In this document: positions 1 through 11,489 of the stretch, in pieces | How the letters are laid out: every line of letters starts with the position of its first letter | Numbering within the stretch: the first letter of the stretch is position 1 | Assembly: GCA_010093705.1 (NCBI GenBank) | Contig: MU006091.1 | Coordinates: 1,764,132-1,828,131, forward strand | DNA from: Patellaria atrata CBS 101060 | Taxonomy: Eukaryota; Ascomycota; Dothideomycetes; Patellariales; Patellariaceae | Reading direction: 5' to 3' | DNA length: 64,000 bases | Made by a program: the position numbers and the translations under genes | Notes under the pieces: model-generated | What the model was told of the DNA's origin: nothing | What the model saw: only the letters and a program-made list of their open reading frames with translations | The model's database searches: none

Positions 1-742
1 CGTCATTAGTTCATCCAGTTGGAGTAGACGTTAAAGACCAATTGTGGGTCCCTACGCTGTAGTCTTGTAGCTAGGAGTCTTCGATATCTCCAGATATTGC
101 TTCGTATATTAGAGTCGGATCCAGAACTCGTCCGTCAGCACAAATAGCAGCAAGCAACGTTATCCACGATCTACTGCAATCTTGCTGTATATTCTTCATT
201 TGCCCTGATTCTCAAGCTGTTTTGGAGAAGTATCTTTGCTGGTTTTTGGACTATACCCATTAAAATGCCCTTCTCATCCATATTCCAAAAGTTGACGAAT
301 TTGATCTAATGATGCTTAGTCTTTTATGCAAAGAGCTCACAATATAGCGCGTAGTAGTAGGGGGGAGATTATGGCTTTTTCCTGTTTTATTCAATCCAGT
401 CAGATATTTAGATTACAAGATTTTGGAATTTCTCTTGACCCAGCGGCTGGACCAGTTTCTTGACGGCTCTCTCTTAGCTATTTCTGCTGCTTAGGTCTGT
501 ACTAAAGCTGGTATAGGCGCAAGTCCTTAAATAGAGACTTTATTAATATATTTAACGAGGAATTTAGATTGGGATTGATTTAGGAATACCTTAGCTTTGT
601 TCGCAACTTCTATAGACTTAGTAATATGCCTCCAGCAACGCGACAGCGTGGATCTTTCAAACTCCATATTTCTTTGCCATATGGCTGATATTAGGGGCAA
701 TTGTCTATTCAGATTATCAACAGAGAGCTTAATAGCACTCAT
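1..742 (-). pseudogene. Fot1/pogo-type DDE transposase relic
   Basis: Reading the minus strand from 742 towards 1 gives a broken but recognisable Fot1/pogo (Tc1-mariner superfamily) transposase. An HTH-like start contains RSTLSRCWRH. It is followed by QSKFLVKYINKVS, then AAEIAKREPSRNWSSRWVKR, then SKYLTGLNKT, and finally NFWNMDEKG, which carries the first Asp of the DDE triad. Several in-frame stops interrupt it (for example after KVSI and after SKIL), and small frame changes follow towards the window edge, so it cannot make an active enzyme. The element continues beyond position 1. I see no convincing terminal inverted repeat on the right side. The family call rests on motif order and is fairly secure; the subfamily is inference. 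Confidence 0.72.
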
Positions 743-1211
743 ATTGGTGGAGATATTTAATTTTGAAGTAACAGTATAGTTTTATGGGATCGTGTGCAAG
801 GGGGTGGGGCCGTACACGACTTGGACCATACTTGTAGTGTGGCCAATAATATTCCGGTATTGAATAATATCGAATACCGATTAGTATTGTATTGGATCGA
901 TATCAATGAATACTTTGATAGTACTTCGCTTACTATTATTAAACTCATAATTTCATAATTTTACTCTTCGTATATACGATAGAATGGTTTCTACTCCTAA
1001 ACAATAGCTTCTAAAATCGACTCAACAATAAGTTTTACCTCAGAACCATCATCTTCCGCAGTACGACCAATAAGATCCCTTCTTTGGAAACATACACGTA
1101 TACAAACCCTTGGAGACCCCCCACGAAACAATCAAAATAAGCATATCTATGAGTGTAAATACGAGTTTTCGTATAGTAAAATAATGAGTACAAACTTTAA
1201 GAGGCATCTTC
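743..1211. other. Gap between two transposon relics, no gene seen
   Basis: AT-rich sequence with short frames only and no recognisable protein. It lies between two minus-strand transposase relics and may include decayed ends or middle parts of either. Confidence 0.4.
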
Positions 1212-1487
1212 CTGTCAGACGACTGAATCCCGATAGCCCACCAGTGGTTGCCAAAATTCGTGGCGCGCCAAGGAAACACCAAAATATCGTATTTTTGAAC
1301 AAATAGCTGGAGAGCCTAGGATATCACGTTGTTGCCGCCATCTACGGGCTGTCGTCTCAGGGACATTTTGCTCCTTGCAAAACTCCTTAAAGCTTTGACC
1401 TTCAGGGCGGTGGTCAAACGCATCGTAAAACCTCGATTTTTGAGGTTAATTATGTTCAGGCTGAACGACTGTACGTCTGGTCTTCAT
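1212..1487 (-). pseudogene. Tc1/mariner-like transposase N-terminal fragment
   Basis: The minus strand from an ATG at 1487 reads MKTRRTVVQPEHN, a stop, then SRFYDAFDHRPEGQSFKEFC and EQNVPETTARRWRQQRDIL. This looks like the N-terminal helix-turn-helix DNA-binding region of fungal Tc1/mariner-type transposases. An early stop (TAA) and another after about 90 codons leave only the HTH part, and no DDE catalytic region follows. It could belong to the same decayed patch as the pogo relic at 1-742, although the HTH style differs. The superfamily call is moderately sure; loss of function is clear. Confidence 0.45.
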
Positions 1488-1884
1488 TATAACTAATAAT
1501 AACAAATATTGATGGAGATATGGTTGTTGTTGTGATGGGGATGTTTTTTGAGTTTGTTGTTGGCCCTTGCGCCTAGCGCGGCACGTATTTTGTCAACTAC
1601 TAGTGGATCTACGACCATGCTTACATAAGGTAGAACATGATGTCGTAAACTCTTCTTCTCCGTCATCTGACAACCAAGGCCAATACACACGTCCCATAAT
1701 TCCCAACAATTGTACGGTACACACAAGGGGTATCAGAGCCCATCAGTATGATAAACGCTCCTTGCCGGTTTCTTCTCACCCTTGTGAGATGAGATTGAGA
1801 TGCGGTTCGAAGGAAGTAGATTGCAAAGAGCGAAATGCATTTCGACTGCGATGATCTATATTGTTCCATTTGATTAGAACTATC
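1488..1884. other. Intergenic, no gene seen
   Basis: Only short overlapping frames on both strands, none resembling a known protein. It lies downstream of the ATP-grasp gene, so it probably contains that gene's 3' untranslated region. Confidence 0.4.
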
Positions 1885-3946
1885 TCAGTCCAATTCATAG
1901 TCAAAATTATCCTGAATATATTTCACTTTCTCCAAGAGATCTTCACGCGACACCCTCGATATTACCGAAAAGTATGCAATCCACCAGAGAGCAGTCGCTG
2001 CGGGCCCTTCTAATACGTCACCTCTTCTCTTTCTACTGTAGTAGTCGACAACATATTCTTTCATATGCCCGTGTTTTTCCAGAAATTCTTTTGCTGCATC
2101 CGCTGACTTCATCACGCCTTTCTTGTCTTGCTGAATTATCATCACCGAGAGGTGGAATTGAGCCCCGTTCATGAACGGCTGCGAAAGGGCTTTGATGCGG
2201 GCATCCTCGACGTCGCCAATTGCCATGAGCATGCGAAGACCGTAATAGTCAACGCCATATGTGAGAAGGACGGCTAACGACTCCAAGTATCCCGGTGGCC
2301 GTGCGTTTATTTCATGAAGATAGACTTCCGGTGCCTGTTGAGGTGTTTTGACTTTAGGCCTCAAGTCACGACAGTGAAACGCATCGCCGCTTTGAACCCC
2401 GTATTCGACGCGCGAATTTCGCACACGGGCCTCGCAATGAAAGACACCAGACTCAAAACCTTGTCGACGGATTGAGTCTTGAAGGTGATCGCGAAGTGCT
2501 TTAATCTCATCTTTTGGTAAAGCAGAAGGCATAACATTTTGCGTCTCTTGGAAGTTGGCTCTCCATCCAGCGCCGGCCATATCGGCTGGGCTTGGGAAGT
2601 CATCGTTTATCTCGCAAAACAGAATTTTGTCCTTCCATATTACCAAATTCGCGTCCACTTCCGGACCGTCAACATATGGCTCAATGACTACTCTGGTGCT
2701 AGGCTTAGCCGCGGTTGCGTGTCGATCTGAAGCCTTGTGCACCGCTACCGATAGTTCTTGTCTATTGTGTACCTTAGATACACAATCGCTACACCAGCCT
2801 ACAACGGGCTTGACGACCCGTGGATAGCTGAGGGATCTGCCCGCCTCCTTGTGGTCTGGAAAGAAATCATCGAGCTGGTCGGCGCTCTCCAGGATGAAAC
2901 TCTCAAGCTGAGTGCGACCCCCACACTCGTTCATTCTTGTTTTACCTTTATCTCCTGCAGTCTCATATGCAGACGGAGGTTCCGTAGGTAGATGTTGTGA
3001 AATACAAGCTTCAGCCACTCCCTCCAAACGGACATCGCTAATTGTTACAATACCATCTATAGGCTTAGGGTAAGAACGAACTGCGAGAGCAACTCTAGTC
3101 GCGAAAGCTTCGTCTGGAGTGATGTCTACTTCAACAAAGTCCTCGCGTAGGTTTGCCCATGGAGAATTAGGATCCTGAAGCCAGTGACCTCGTTCATCCA
3201 GGACTACAATCTTAATGCCTAGAGCACGCGCGGCCTTTAACGCTCTCTCAATACTCTCGATGTCTTCTCTACCCTGAACCCAAGCGATGCGCCGGGGTGA
3301 GATCATTTGTGGTAGTAACCACGGAAACGAGAGACGATTCTTTAACTCTAAGCCGAGGGCTTCTGCTGATACAGTGGGAGAACGAACAATTGCGCCCATT
3401 GATTCGGAGATTCCATGTTGGAGCATGGCAATAATGTTTGTGTTTCGTTGAACCCGTCCTACCTCTTGAAGTGGCTCAAGGAAGGACTTCACCTCAGCAA
3501 CGCACGTGCAGTACTCAAGACGTTGCTCCAGAAAATCAGATCTCGCGACGAAACCAAAAATCGATGGAAAGAGAAAATGGATCGCAAGATCGCCTGCATC
3601 AGGCGTACTCATGAGTTTATCAATCGTGGATGATAAAAAGGACGCCTGAGGTGTTCTGATTTTCTCAAGATCAATTAGATTAGGGTTCTCTACACCAAAC
3701 GATGTGCTACTAGGTCGGAGCCGGATATCCAGTGACCAGATAGTGTCCAAATCGATACCTTGAGCATCGGATGATCCAGATAGTTCAAGATATGCTACAT
3801 ACGAGCAATGTTGTCAGCGAGGTTTGGTAGGAAGATATATAGGTATGTGGAACATGAACGAAGAGATGACGAGAAAAATGTTACCTACCTATTCTTTTGG
3901 AACTTCTAATTCGGACCAACCTCGTTTCATCATCTACAAGAGCCAT
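1885..3946 (-). CDS. Stand-alone ATP-grasp ligase
   Basis: Predicted 655-residue protein of the ATP-grasp fold, which activates a carboxylate as an acyl phosphate and joins it to an amine or thiol. The start is an ATG at 3946 (MALVDDETRLVRIRSSKRI). A 94-bp intron (3795-3888) with a CTGAC branch-like site restores the frame into the long exon, which itself has no in-frame ATG near its beginning. Visible motifs are an ATP-binding strand VVKPVVGW (about residue 348), EPYVDGPEVDANL (391-403), FHCEARV (about 471) and the metal/phosphate motif HEINARPPGY (513-522). The layout resembles carnosine-synthase-like and L-amino-acid-ligase-like enzymes; there is no NRPS-like domain. It is divergent from the PLP-rhodanese gene across a 0.9-kb shared promoter region. 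The substrate is unknown. A peptide or amide ligase acting on a modified amino acid is my inference from the neighbours. Confidence 0.85.
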
Positions 3947-4859
3947 GATGTTTTTCTTTTTTTTTTTTCGTTTGGATTATCCTCCTCGACCAGCGCGATT
4001 GCCACGAACAATTATGGCGGTGTTATGGTTCGGGCTGCTCTGAGACTATAAGGCAACTACGGCAGCTACTCGGATATTTGTTGGTAGGTGACCACTTCAT
4101 CCACAATACCCAATGTCGACTGATGAGGTATATTTAGGCTCTCCAATCCGACAGCACCAAAGCAACTCTCTTCGATTTATTTCGGATCTACGCGCCTTGG
4201 ACTGCAATGCCGTCAACTAGGCTAAGTTTATTACCTTCCTGTTCCACTCAGTCCATGATTACTCTCACTCCTTTTACCCGTACTACCTATCACTTTCCCT
4301 TCTAGGACGACTTCGGATCTCATAAGCTTCACAGATACGTGCACATATTCAAAAGCCCCAAGGACGCCACATGCTTGGCTGCATTTGGTGATGCATATCC
4401 AGGGTTGATGCGGCAATCTAGAGACCATCAGGGCCGAGAGCAAGTATGAGACAATAATATCTCTCCTCCGTAGACCAGAACAACAGCGGGTAGAAATGCT
4501 GCTACATTCATAGATTGCGTCGTATACAGGTAGGTCAGGTGTTAGAATCCTTCTAGTTCATGGCCGAAGGTGAAGGTTGCCATGGCTTCCTAATAACGAT
4601 TCGGACCTCTAGCTATTCTTTCATTTTATGATTTCCTCATCAAGTTATTTTGTAGGACTACATTCAAGTTTGGGCTACTTTGAGGTGGCGACTGACGTAC
4701 AAGAAGGGCTTCAAATACCATGATGGCTGCCTCACACTACATACTGGGAGCTTATGTACTTTTTTTTATAGCTTTAAAGAATCTTTCCTTTATCTGAGCG
4801 CCTCTTCTTGCGCTCCAGAAGATTGCCTGCAGTAAAGAACACCGAAACCTTCACAAAAG
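3947..4859. promoter_or_regulatory. Divergent promoter region between ATP-grasp and PLP-rhodanese genes
   Basis: About 0.9 kb of non-coding sequence between the start codons of two divergently transcribed genes. A pyrimidine-rich run with a 12-T tract (about 3957-3968) lies directly upstream of the ATP-grasp start. The arrangement suggests coordinated expression. I recognise no specific transcription-factor site and no extra gene. Confidence 0.45.
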
Positions 4860-7026
4860 ATGGCCGCTAGCAATCCACTTAATGTCTTTAGAGGGCCAAA
4901 TTCCATGGCTCAATATTTTGATCCTGATCAAAACCCCCCTCTTCCTCTTGTGGAGATTCCTGCCGCTCTGAATCCCTTACGAAAAGATGGAGTTCGCATA
5001 TATGCGAAGATGCTTACGGCCTTACCAGCTCAGAACGTCAAGTCATTGCCAGGTACGTCTCATATCGTCAGCTTTTTCTGCCTCAAACCCTAATTCAATG
5101 ACGTCGCCCTGAATCATACTTTTCCTGAGATTTTGTCTGTCTGACCTGCGATTACAGCCCTCAACATGCTTCTTCACGAACCAGAAGCGGCACGTAAAAC
5201 TATCGTAGAAGCAAGCTCAGGCTCTACTGTCCTCTCCCTTGGTATGATTTCGAGAGCGCTCTGGGATAACGAAGACGTTGTAGCCCATGTGACAAATAAG
5301 AAGCATGTGGACTCATTGAGATTACTGAGATTTTTTGGACTAAAAGTGTAAGATGGAGAGTCTGGCGTAGTCTTAGCTGGGTTGTGATCGACTAACTTAT
5401 ACTAACCTGAATAGATCGCTTTATGGTGGTCTTGCGCAACAGGAACCGCAAGACCCCAAGGGGATCATGAGTCGGCTCAGAGCACTGGCCTCCACTAACC
5501 CTGGTGTCTGTTATCCCGGACAATACGATAACATCTATGTTGGTAGTCTCTGAGATTGTTTAAAGTACATGAACTAACAGAGACGGGACAGAACTGGAAA
5601 TCGCACGAACAATGGACTGGCGCTCAAATATGGAAACAACTACCGGAAATTGATGTTTTTTGTGCCACGATAGGTACAGGTGGTGAGTGAGAGTAAAATG
5701 CTATATCTATATGCCTCGTTGATTTTTGTCCTATTAGGCTGTGCGACAGGAACAGGAGTCTACCTGAAGTCTAAAAAACCATCAGTCAAAGTCGTAGGGT
5801 AAGCGCTTCTTCTTTACTTACCCTATGGGATATAGACCATCAAATAACATAATGATTCAGGGTCTGTAATGAATTCGGAGATCCCACACCAGGTCCTCGT
5901 CACTTCCCGGGATTCGAAAGCTCGCAGTTTCCATGGCGGGAAACAATTGATGTCTTCGAGAGCGTAGCGTCTTGTAACGCCTACCGCAGTTCGATGAACC
6001 TTTGCCGGTACGGCATTATCGCAGGTCCTTCATCTGGAGAAGCACTCCATGGCATTCTTGCTTACCTTAGAAATGTGAAGGAGGAGGGTCGGCTTGCCGA
6101 GCTCGCTAACCCGAGCACGGGAGAGATCTCTTGTGTCTTCATCTGCGCCGACCTCCCATATCAATACATGGATATGTACTTCAAGAAACTAGGGGACGAA
6201 GAGTTTCCCCCTATATATAATAAGGTACGTACCAACTTAGCCAATGATCATCTTTGATCGCAGGCTGACTGAATGGTGATCCCGGTAGTGTCTGCTGGGG
6301 TGCGACCTTGACCCATATGATGAACGTTGGTTTCTTTCGCCAGACCAGGTTGCTGCCCTCATCTCACACGCTTCCAACACTTTCAGAAGCGAATCCTACT
6401 CCACCTATACTAAGGAATCTTTACTAGTGTCCGCTACTACATTGTCCTCAGTTTCAAGCGCGAGTAGCGTATCAACTAGCTCTTCTCATCCCTCCATGTC
6501 GTCCTCTTATACGTATTTGCCCTCCATCTATGGCTTGACGTACTGGTCACAATCCGATATCCTCACAATCATTGACATTCGGAACGCGGTGGCGTACACC
6601 AATTCACATATTAGAGGGTCATTAAATCTCCCATTACCGGATATCAAGAAAGACCTCTTCGGCGTTGCGGATTCTGTGAAGAAGCGATGGCTCGAACTGA
6701 AGGTAGCTTTGGAGGAGAATGCGTGGATGTGGCGTAAGTATAAGAACACTGGGGACGCCGGTAGAACCGGCGCTAAGACAGACAATGGACAACCTCGTTT
6801 GGTTTCGGAAACCATTCGAAATTCTCCAAAGAAGGTTATTCTATTTGTCTGTCAAGATGGCGACACAGCACGCATGGCCACAGCCATGCTTAGGGCAGAG
6901 GGATGTGAGGCTTTTTGTGCTGATGGTGGGTATGATATGCTCTCCACTTATCTGCAGAATCAGAAAGGGTTGGCGAATATTGTGGATGGGCAATCTCAAC
7001 TGGAAAAATCAAGCTCTGCTTCATAA
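4860..7026 (+). CDS. Cysteine-synthase-fold PLP enzyme fused to a rhodanese domain
   Basis: Seven exons (4860-5052, 5158-5347, 5415-5538, 5592-5682, 5738-5798, 5861-6224, 6289-7026) join in frame to 586 residues. Residues 1-340 are a fold-type II PLP enzyme of the cysteine synthase/CBS family. The probable Schiff-base lysine is K61 in QNVKSLPALN, EASSGST is the substrate loop, and GTGGCATGTG (about 198-207) is the phosphate-binding glycine loop. A Ser/Thr-rich linker follows. Then comes a rhodanese-like domain (about 425-570) with IIDIRNAVAYTNSHIRG and an active-site loop CQDGDTA whose Cys is about residue 529. Family knowledge: such enzymes do beta-replacement on O-activated serine; rhodaneses transfer sulfane sulfur. 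The fusion suggests a sulfur nucleophile delivered to the PLP centre, but this is inference. The exon 3/4 junction is the least certain splice (GTTGGT donor). Confidence 0.85.
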
Positions 7027-8199
7027 CGATGTATGCCCAACTGAGATAAATTTCCCAAAGTTCCGAAAATAAAAGGAGACGAGCATAAAGACGTCACTAA
7101 TGTGAATGATGCTTCCCGCTCTATGCACCTCTTTCATCCAATCAGACCTATTGATTTGTACTGTACGTTATTAGCCGCTCAGTAGTTGAATATGAATACG
7201 ATGAACAAAAAGAGATTTTGACGATTACAAATTACGACGAAAAGTTTCAGGTACTCCGTAGTTCGACCGTGTAGAACTATAGGTACAAGGGGAGTTTTCA
7301 ATTCATCTAATCTTATCTCCTGCTAGAGCCACCCCCTTGTAGGTAGACTTTTTACGGTATCTTGGCCATTTTCTTTTTCGCACTTGGCGGAGAGCAAGTT
7401 TTTCTGCGGGAGGCATAGAACTAACAAAACATAATCACAACGTAGAAGACACCAATAATAATATATTAAGCGCTGCAGTAGACCTGCAAGAATCATTCTC
7501 ATAGTCTAATGGTACATTTATCCTTTATTAGAATTCAGTCTCACTAGTTCTAGAATCTGAGAGGCTCCTACTATAGTACTGCGTACATCTGGCTATTTGC
7601 TTCCTTCCTTGTCCAAGTGATCGAATTTTTAATCTTGATCTTTTCGCGTATCGCACGAATTACTTGTTGATAGAAGCGCGATATTGAGTATGTTTGAGCA
7701 AGATCCCCAATTAGTAGTGCAGAAAGAAAGGACAGTGCTATGTACACCTTCCATACTCTGTACAACTACCCCAACATCTCGCATGTATCCGGCAAATATT
7801 GTCGCTCACAAATCAGTTCTGGACACTTTAAGTCGGTGAGAATGATACTACTTATACGCATGTAGTAGAGTCGAAAAGAGGGATATCCCGACTGCCAAGT
7901 TTGCCTTCGTTGCTCAGGTACTGTGGCTAAGGCACTTGAAGCACTTATACCGATGCACCATCATGGTATTAACTTCAAGGACCGTGATGTCCTGCAGTGG
8001 AGGTTTTTTTTTTCTTTTGCCTCATCTTCTAACGCAGTTATACCATTTTGATTCTTTTTCTTTGCTTGATTACCCCGAGACCCGTAAAGTATTCATCTTG
8101 CCCCTTTTTCGGTCATGATGGAACCTAGGTAAGTTACCCTTTGAAATCACAGGTAGAGCAAGTGCTGAATCATATTCGAGAAAGGAGGTTGTCATAGAA
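7027..8199. other. Intergenic, no gene seen
   Basis: About 1.2 kb of AT-rich sequence between two same-strand genes, with only short frames. It should hold the terminator of the PLP-rhodanese gene and the promoter of the transporter. T-rich runs lie near 8006 and 8050. Confidence 0.45.
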
Positions 8200-10307
8200 A
8201 TGAAGCAAGGCGCTTCCATAGATGTCCTTCTGGACTCCTCAGATGCCAGCGATGTACCTAAAGGATACAAAACCTCCGCGCAGATGCGCAGAACAAGCAC
8301 AAGCATTGATTCAGGATCAACACTGAGACCTGCCACCGATCAAGAAATTGCAGACCTACCGCATGTAATCGACCGCATTCCGTTCGCGGTCTGGGCCGTT
8401 ATACTCGCTGGTGCCGCCGAACGGTTCACATATTTCGGGTTGATCGCTCCATGGCGTAAGTCAGAATCGCGAGAGACCAATGTATACGAAGCTGAATTAG
8501 ATCCTCAGAGAACTATATGCAGAACCCTCGTAACGATCATGCCGTTCCCGGAGCGCTTGGATTGGGCCAATCCACGGCCGTAAACATCTACAATGCTTTC
8601 TTCCTCTTCTCCTTTATGACTCCAATGTTCTTTGCTGTTGTCTCGGATAGTTGGCTCGGCCGTTACAAGACGATGATGATCGGTTTGGGGTGAGATATGG
8701 ATATGGACTTCAGTCAAGGGCCAGATGAATTAATAATTTCTTGCTAGGTTATATATTTGTGGTTGTGTCGTCCTTGTCATAACCTCTATCCCACTAGCTC
8801 TTGACCGAGGCGCGGGTCTAAGCGGTCTCATCGTAGCTATGCTGTTCGTAGGATTGGGGGTCGGAGCGGTCAAAGCTACCTTTTTCCCTTTTCTAGGTTT
8901 TACTTCCGTGCTACCAACCTACATTTGCCCACTGACGCCAAAAAAGGGGATCAATATGTCCAGCGCCCGCCGCAGTTTTTGCAGCGTAAGAATGGCGATA
9001 TGGTGATCATAGATGGCCCGAGAACATTACAGTTCATCTACAATGCTTATTACTGGTCAGTGGTTAATTCATCTGTCTCTCTCCTGTGCAATATGTTAAA
9101 AATGTGTATTAAGGGCTCTAGGTTTACCAACATTGCTTCACTATCGTCCATCCCTGTAACGTTCTTAGAAAAGAAGTACGACTTTTGGACAGCTTATTTG
9201 CTTACTACAACGTCCCTTTGTCTGGCACTGGTGTTATTCGTTCTGTGGGTTGGAAGACTTGGTGAGTAGTGCAAATCAATGCCAAAGGGGCCAATTACTT
9301 ACTAAAGTTTGCTTCTTTCTTACAGAGAAGCTCTCGCCGAAAGGTAATATCCTTCCCCAAGCATTCAAAACGATTTTTTGTGCCATGAAAAGCGGATGGA
9401 AGTTCGACCATGCGAAGCAGTCATACCAAGAATCCTGCTACGGCAGGATAGTCTTATGGAACGATGATTTTGTCGAGGAGATGAAACGCGGTTTCATTGC
9501 TTGTCGCGTCATGTAAGTAGAGTATGATTATTTGGTTCTAGGTCAAACTTAAGCTTATGAACCATTTTCAGATTTTCCCTCCTTATATTCTATTTGTGCA
9601 TAAATCAAATGTACAATAACCTTGTCTCTCAGGCTGGGCAAATGAATCTCATGAATATTCCCAATGACATGATTCAAGCATTCAACGGAGTGGCCTGTAT
9701 CATCTTCGGACCTATCATCCAAGCACTATATAACTTGCTGGCCAAAAAGAGGATCATCTTTGGACCAATTGCACGGATTACTGTCTCCTTTGTATTTTGC
9801 GGAGCAGGGATGGCATACGCAGCGATTGTTCAGAAAGTTATATATAGCAAACGACCATGCTATGACCGACCTTTAGCTTGCCCTGCTGCGAACGATGGAA
9901 CAATCCCTAACGATGTCAGCATCTGGATACAGATACCTGTGTACTTCTTGCTTGCTATAGCGGAGATTTTTGGCTTCGTCACGGCGTTCGAATATTCGTA
10001 CAGCAAAGCTCCACGGGAGATGAAGGCAGTCGTCCAAGCACTCACACAGATCACAGCAGGATTTGCTAGCTTGATAGGTATGGGTATAAGTCCGGCTGCA
10101 AAGGACCCAAATATGGTGGTTATGTACTCTTGTTTGGCTGGCGCAATGGCGTTGTCTGCAATAATTTTCTGGCTGGTTTTCAGGACATACGACCAAGTGG
10201 ATTCTGAATTAAATCAACTTGACGTCCGAGAACCGGTATTCGCGCTGGAAGATTCTGAAAGCGCTCGTGACACAGAGGAGTCTAAAATTTCTCGGGATGA
10301 AAAGTAG
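8200..10307 (+). CDS. POT/PTR2-family proton-coupled peptide transporter
   Basis: Seven exons (8200-8455, 8509-8689, 8748-8896, 8947-9055, 9122-9261, 9326-9512, 9572-10307) splice in frame to 585 residues of a fungal PTR2-type oligopeptide transporter. Characteristic segments in order are AERFTYFGL in the first membrane helix, PGALGLGQSTA, NIYNAFFLFSFMTPMFFAV, ADSW-like VVSDSWLGRYKT, the loop QRKNG, YWFTNIASLSS, and C-terminal helices around AEIFGFVTAFEYSYSKAP and LTQITAGFASLIGMGI. About 12 hydrophobic segments are expected, with a charged cytosolic tail. The family imports di- and tripeptides with protons at the plasma membrane. Inside a putative amino-acid or peptide pathway it could move precursor or product, but direction and substrate are unknown. 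Confidence 0.92.
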
Positions 10308-10665
10308 TACTGTTTGTGTCCTAAGGTGCATCCAAATATAGTATATAGTTGTGGTTCACGGTCAGTTAAAGATGATCGAGAAATCCCTAAATCTGCTGTT
10401 GCAGATATCATCCCACGCACTTTGAAAGATGGTCAGCGTAAAATGCTTTGTAAGCTGGACCTTTAAACACGTCGTAGGAATGCTATGTAGAAACATACCT
10501 TATCTGTTCCCCTGAAATATCTGCATGTCCCTGCATTCCTATGTCTAGTTGAACAGTCGAACTGCACCACCCAAGACGTGAGACCAGCAAGGTAACTCCT
10601 AAATATCCGAGGAAATATGCTCACCGGGGGGAAAGTCCTAAGCGGACGGATGAGCAGGTTTCTGA

Positions 10666-10673
10666 TATAAATA
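10666..10673 (+). promoter_or_regulatory. TATA box of the methyltransferase gene
   Basis: TATAAATA lies 64 bp before the methyltransferase ATG and is followed by a C/T-rich stretch, a typical fungal core promoter. The rest of the 10308-10736 interval is non-coding, with no other recognised signal. Confidence 0.6.
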
Positions 10674-10736
10674 CCCCTCCCGTCCTCCTTTCAAGACTCA
10701 ACTCCACGCTCCATCTGGCATCAACCATCTAGAATC

Positions 10737-11489
10737 ATGGAACCATCCAATCATGCAATCTCTCAATACTCAAGCACTAGTGAGAGACTTGCTGTTCGCC
10801 TTGCCATCCACAATTACAACAATTATTCCCAAGGGTGGTTTGCTTGGGCGGGAGAACGACTGAACAAGACTGGCGACGTACTTGAAGTTGGCGCAGGCAC
10901 AGGAGAGTTATGGCGCAATACAGACCGCTCAGGAGCGCGTCTGACGCTTACCGACTTTTCTCCCGCTATGTGCGAAGAGTTGAGAAAGTTACCGAACGCA
11001 ACTGTACGCCAGTGCGATGCCACCAGCCTACCATTCGAGAATGAAAGTTTTGACTCCGTTATTGCGAACCACATGCTCTATCACGTGGACGACCCTGAAG
11101 CAGCGTTAAAGGAATTTGCTAGAGTGCTTCGTCCGGGCGGCCAGCTTGCTGTCGCCTTGAATGGACGCGATCATCTCGACGAGCTGCTCGGTATCGGAGA
11201 GCTGGTGGGACGGCCGAGCCAGATACGAGACAAAGCACATATTGCCGCCGAGACTGCCCCCGGACTTATTGGAAGGTATTTCGAAGATATTGTTTCAGAA
11301 CGCTTTCCCGGAGCGTTTGAAGTCCCAACACCACAGCCGATCATAGACTATCTCAGCAGTTTGGATGATGAGCCATTAAACGCCGAACAAAGGGAAAAAG
11401 TCCTGAAAGTTGTTGAACCCAGAATCGCTGCGGATGGAGTATTCAAAGTCAATAAGAATATGGTACTCTTTACTGCTCGCCGTCAGTAA
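10737..11489 (+). CDS. Class I SAM-dependent methyltransferase
   Basis: Intronless gene for 250 residues. Motif I is DVLEVGAGTGELW (residues 47-59), the SAM-binding glycine loop. An acidic strand end follows (LTLTDFSPAMCEEL), then SFDSVIANHMLYHVDD (motif IV region) and FARVLRPGGQLAVAL (post-motif). This is the UbiE/Methyltransf_11-type fold, a cytosolic enzyme that methylates small molecules. No membrane helix or extra domain is visible. It lies 429 bp downstream of the peptide transporter on the same strand and closes the ATP-grasp/PLP gene group, so N-, O- or S-methylation of that pathway's product is a reasonable inference. The natural acceptor cannot be told from sequence. Confidence 0.9.
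   Translation: MEPSNHAISQYSSTSERLAVRLAIHNYNNYSQGWFAWAGERLNKTGDVLEVGAGTGELWRNTDRSGARLTLTDFSPAMCEELRKLPNATVRQCDATSLPFENESFDSVIANHMLYHVDDPEAALKEFARVLRPGGQLAVALNGRDHLDELLGIGELVGRPSQIRDKAHIAAETAPGLIGRYFEDIVSERFPGAFEVPTPQPIIDYLSSLDDEPLNAEQREKVLKVVEPRIAADGVFKVNKNMVLFTARRQ

Noticed and set aside
3751-3823. Reading the ATP-grasp gene as starting in its long exon near 3750
   Set aside because: The codon there is TTG and no in-frame ATG follows an upstream stop. A spliced first exon with ATG at 3946 gives a consistent frame.
5543-5580. A 38-bp intron in the PLP-rhodanese gene (donor GTAGT, acceptor at 5580)
   Set aside because: It is very short and the branch-like ACTAAC touches the acceptor. The 53-bp alternative (5539-5591) gives a better family match (QYDNIYNWKSH).
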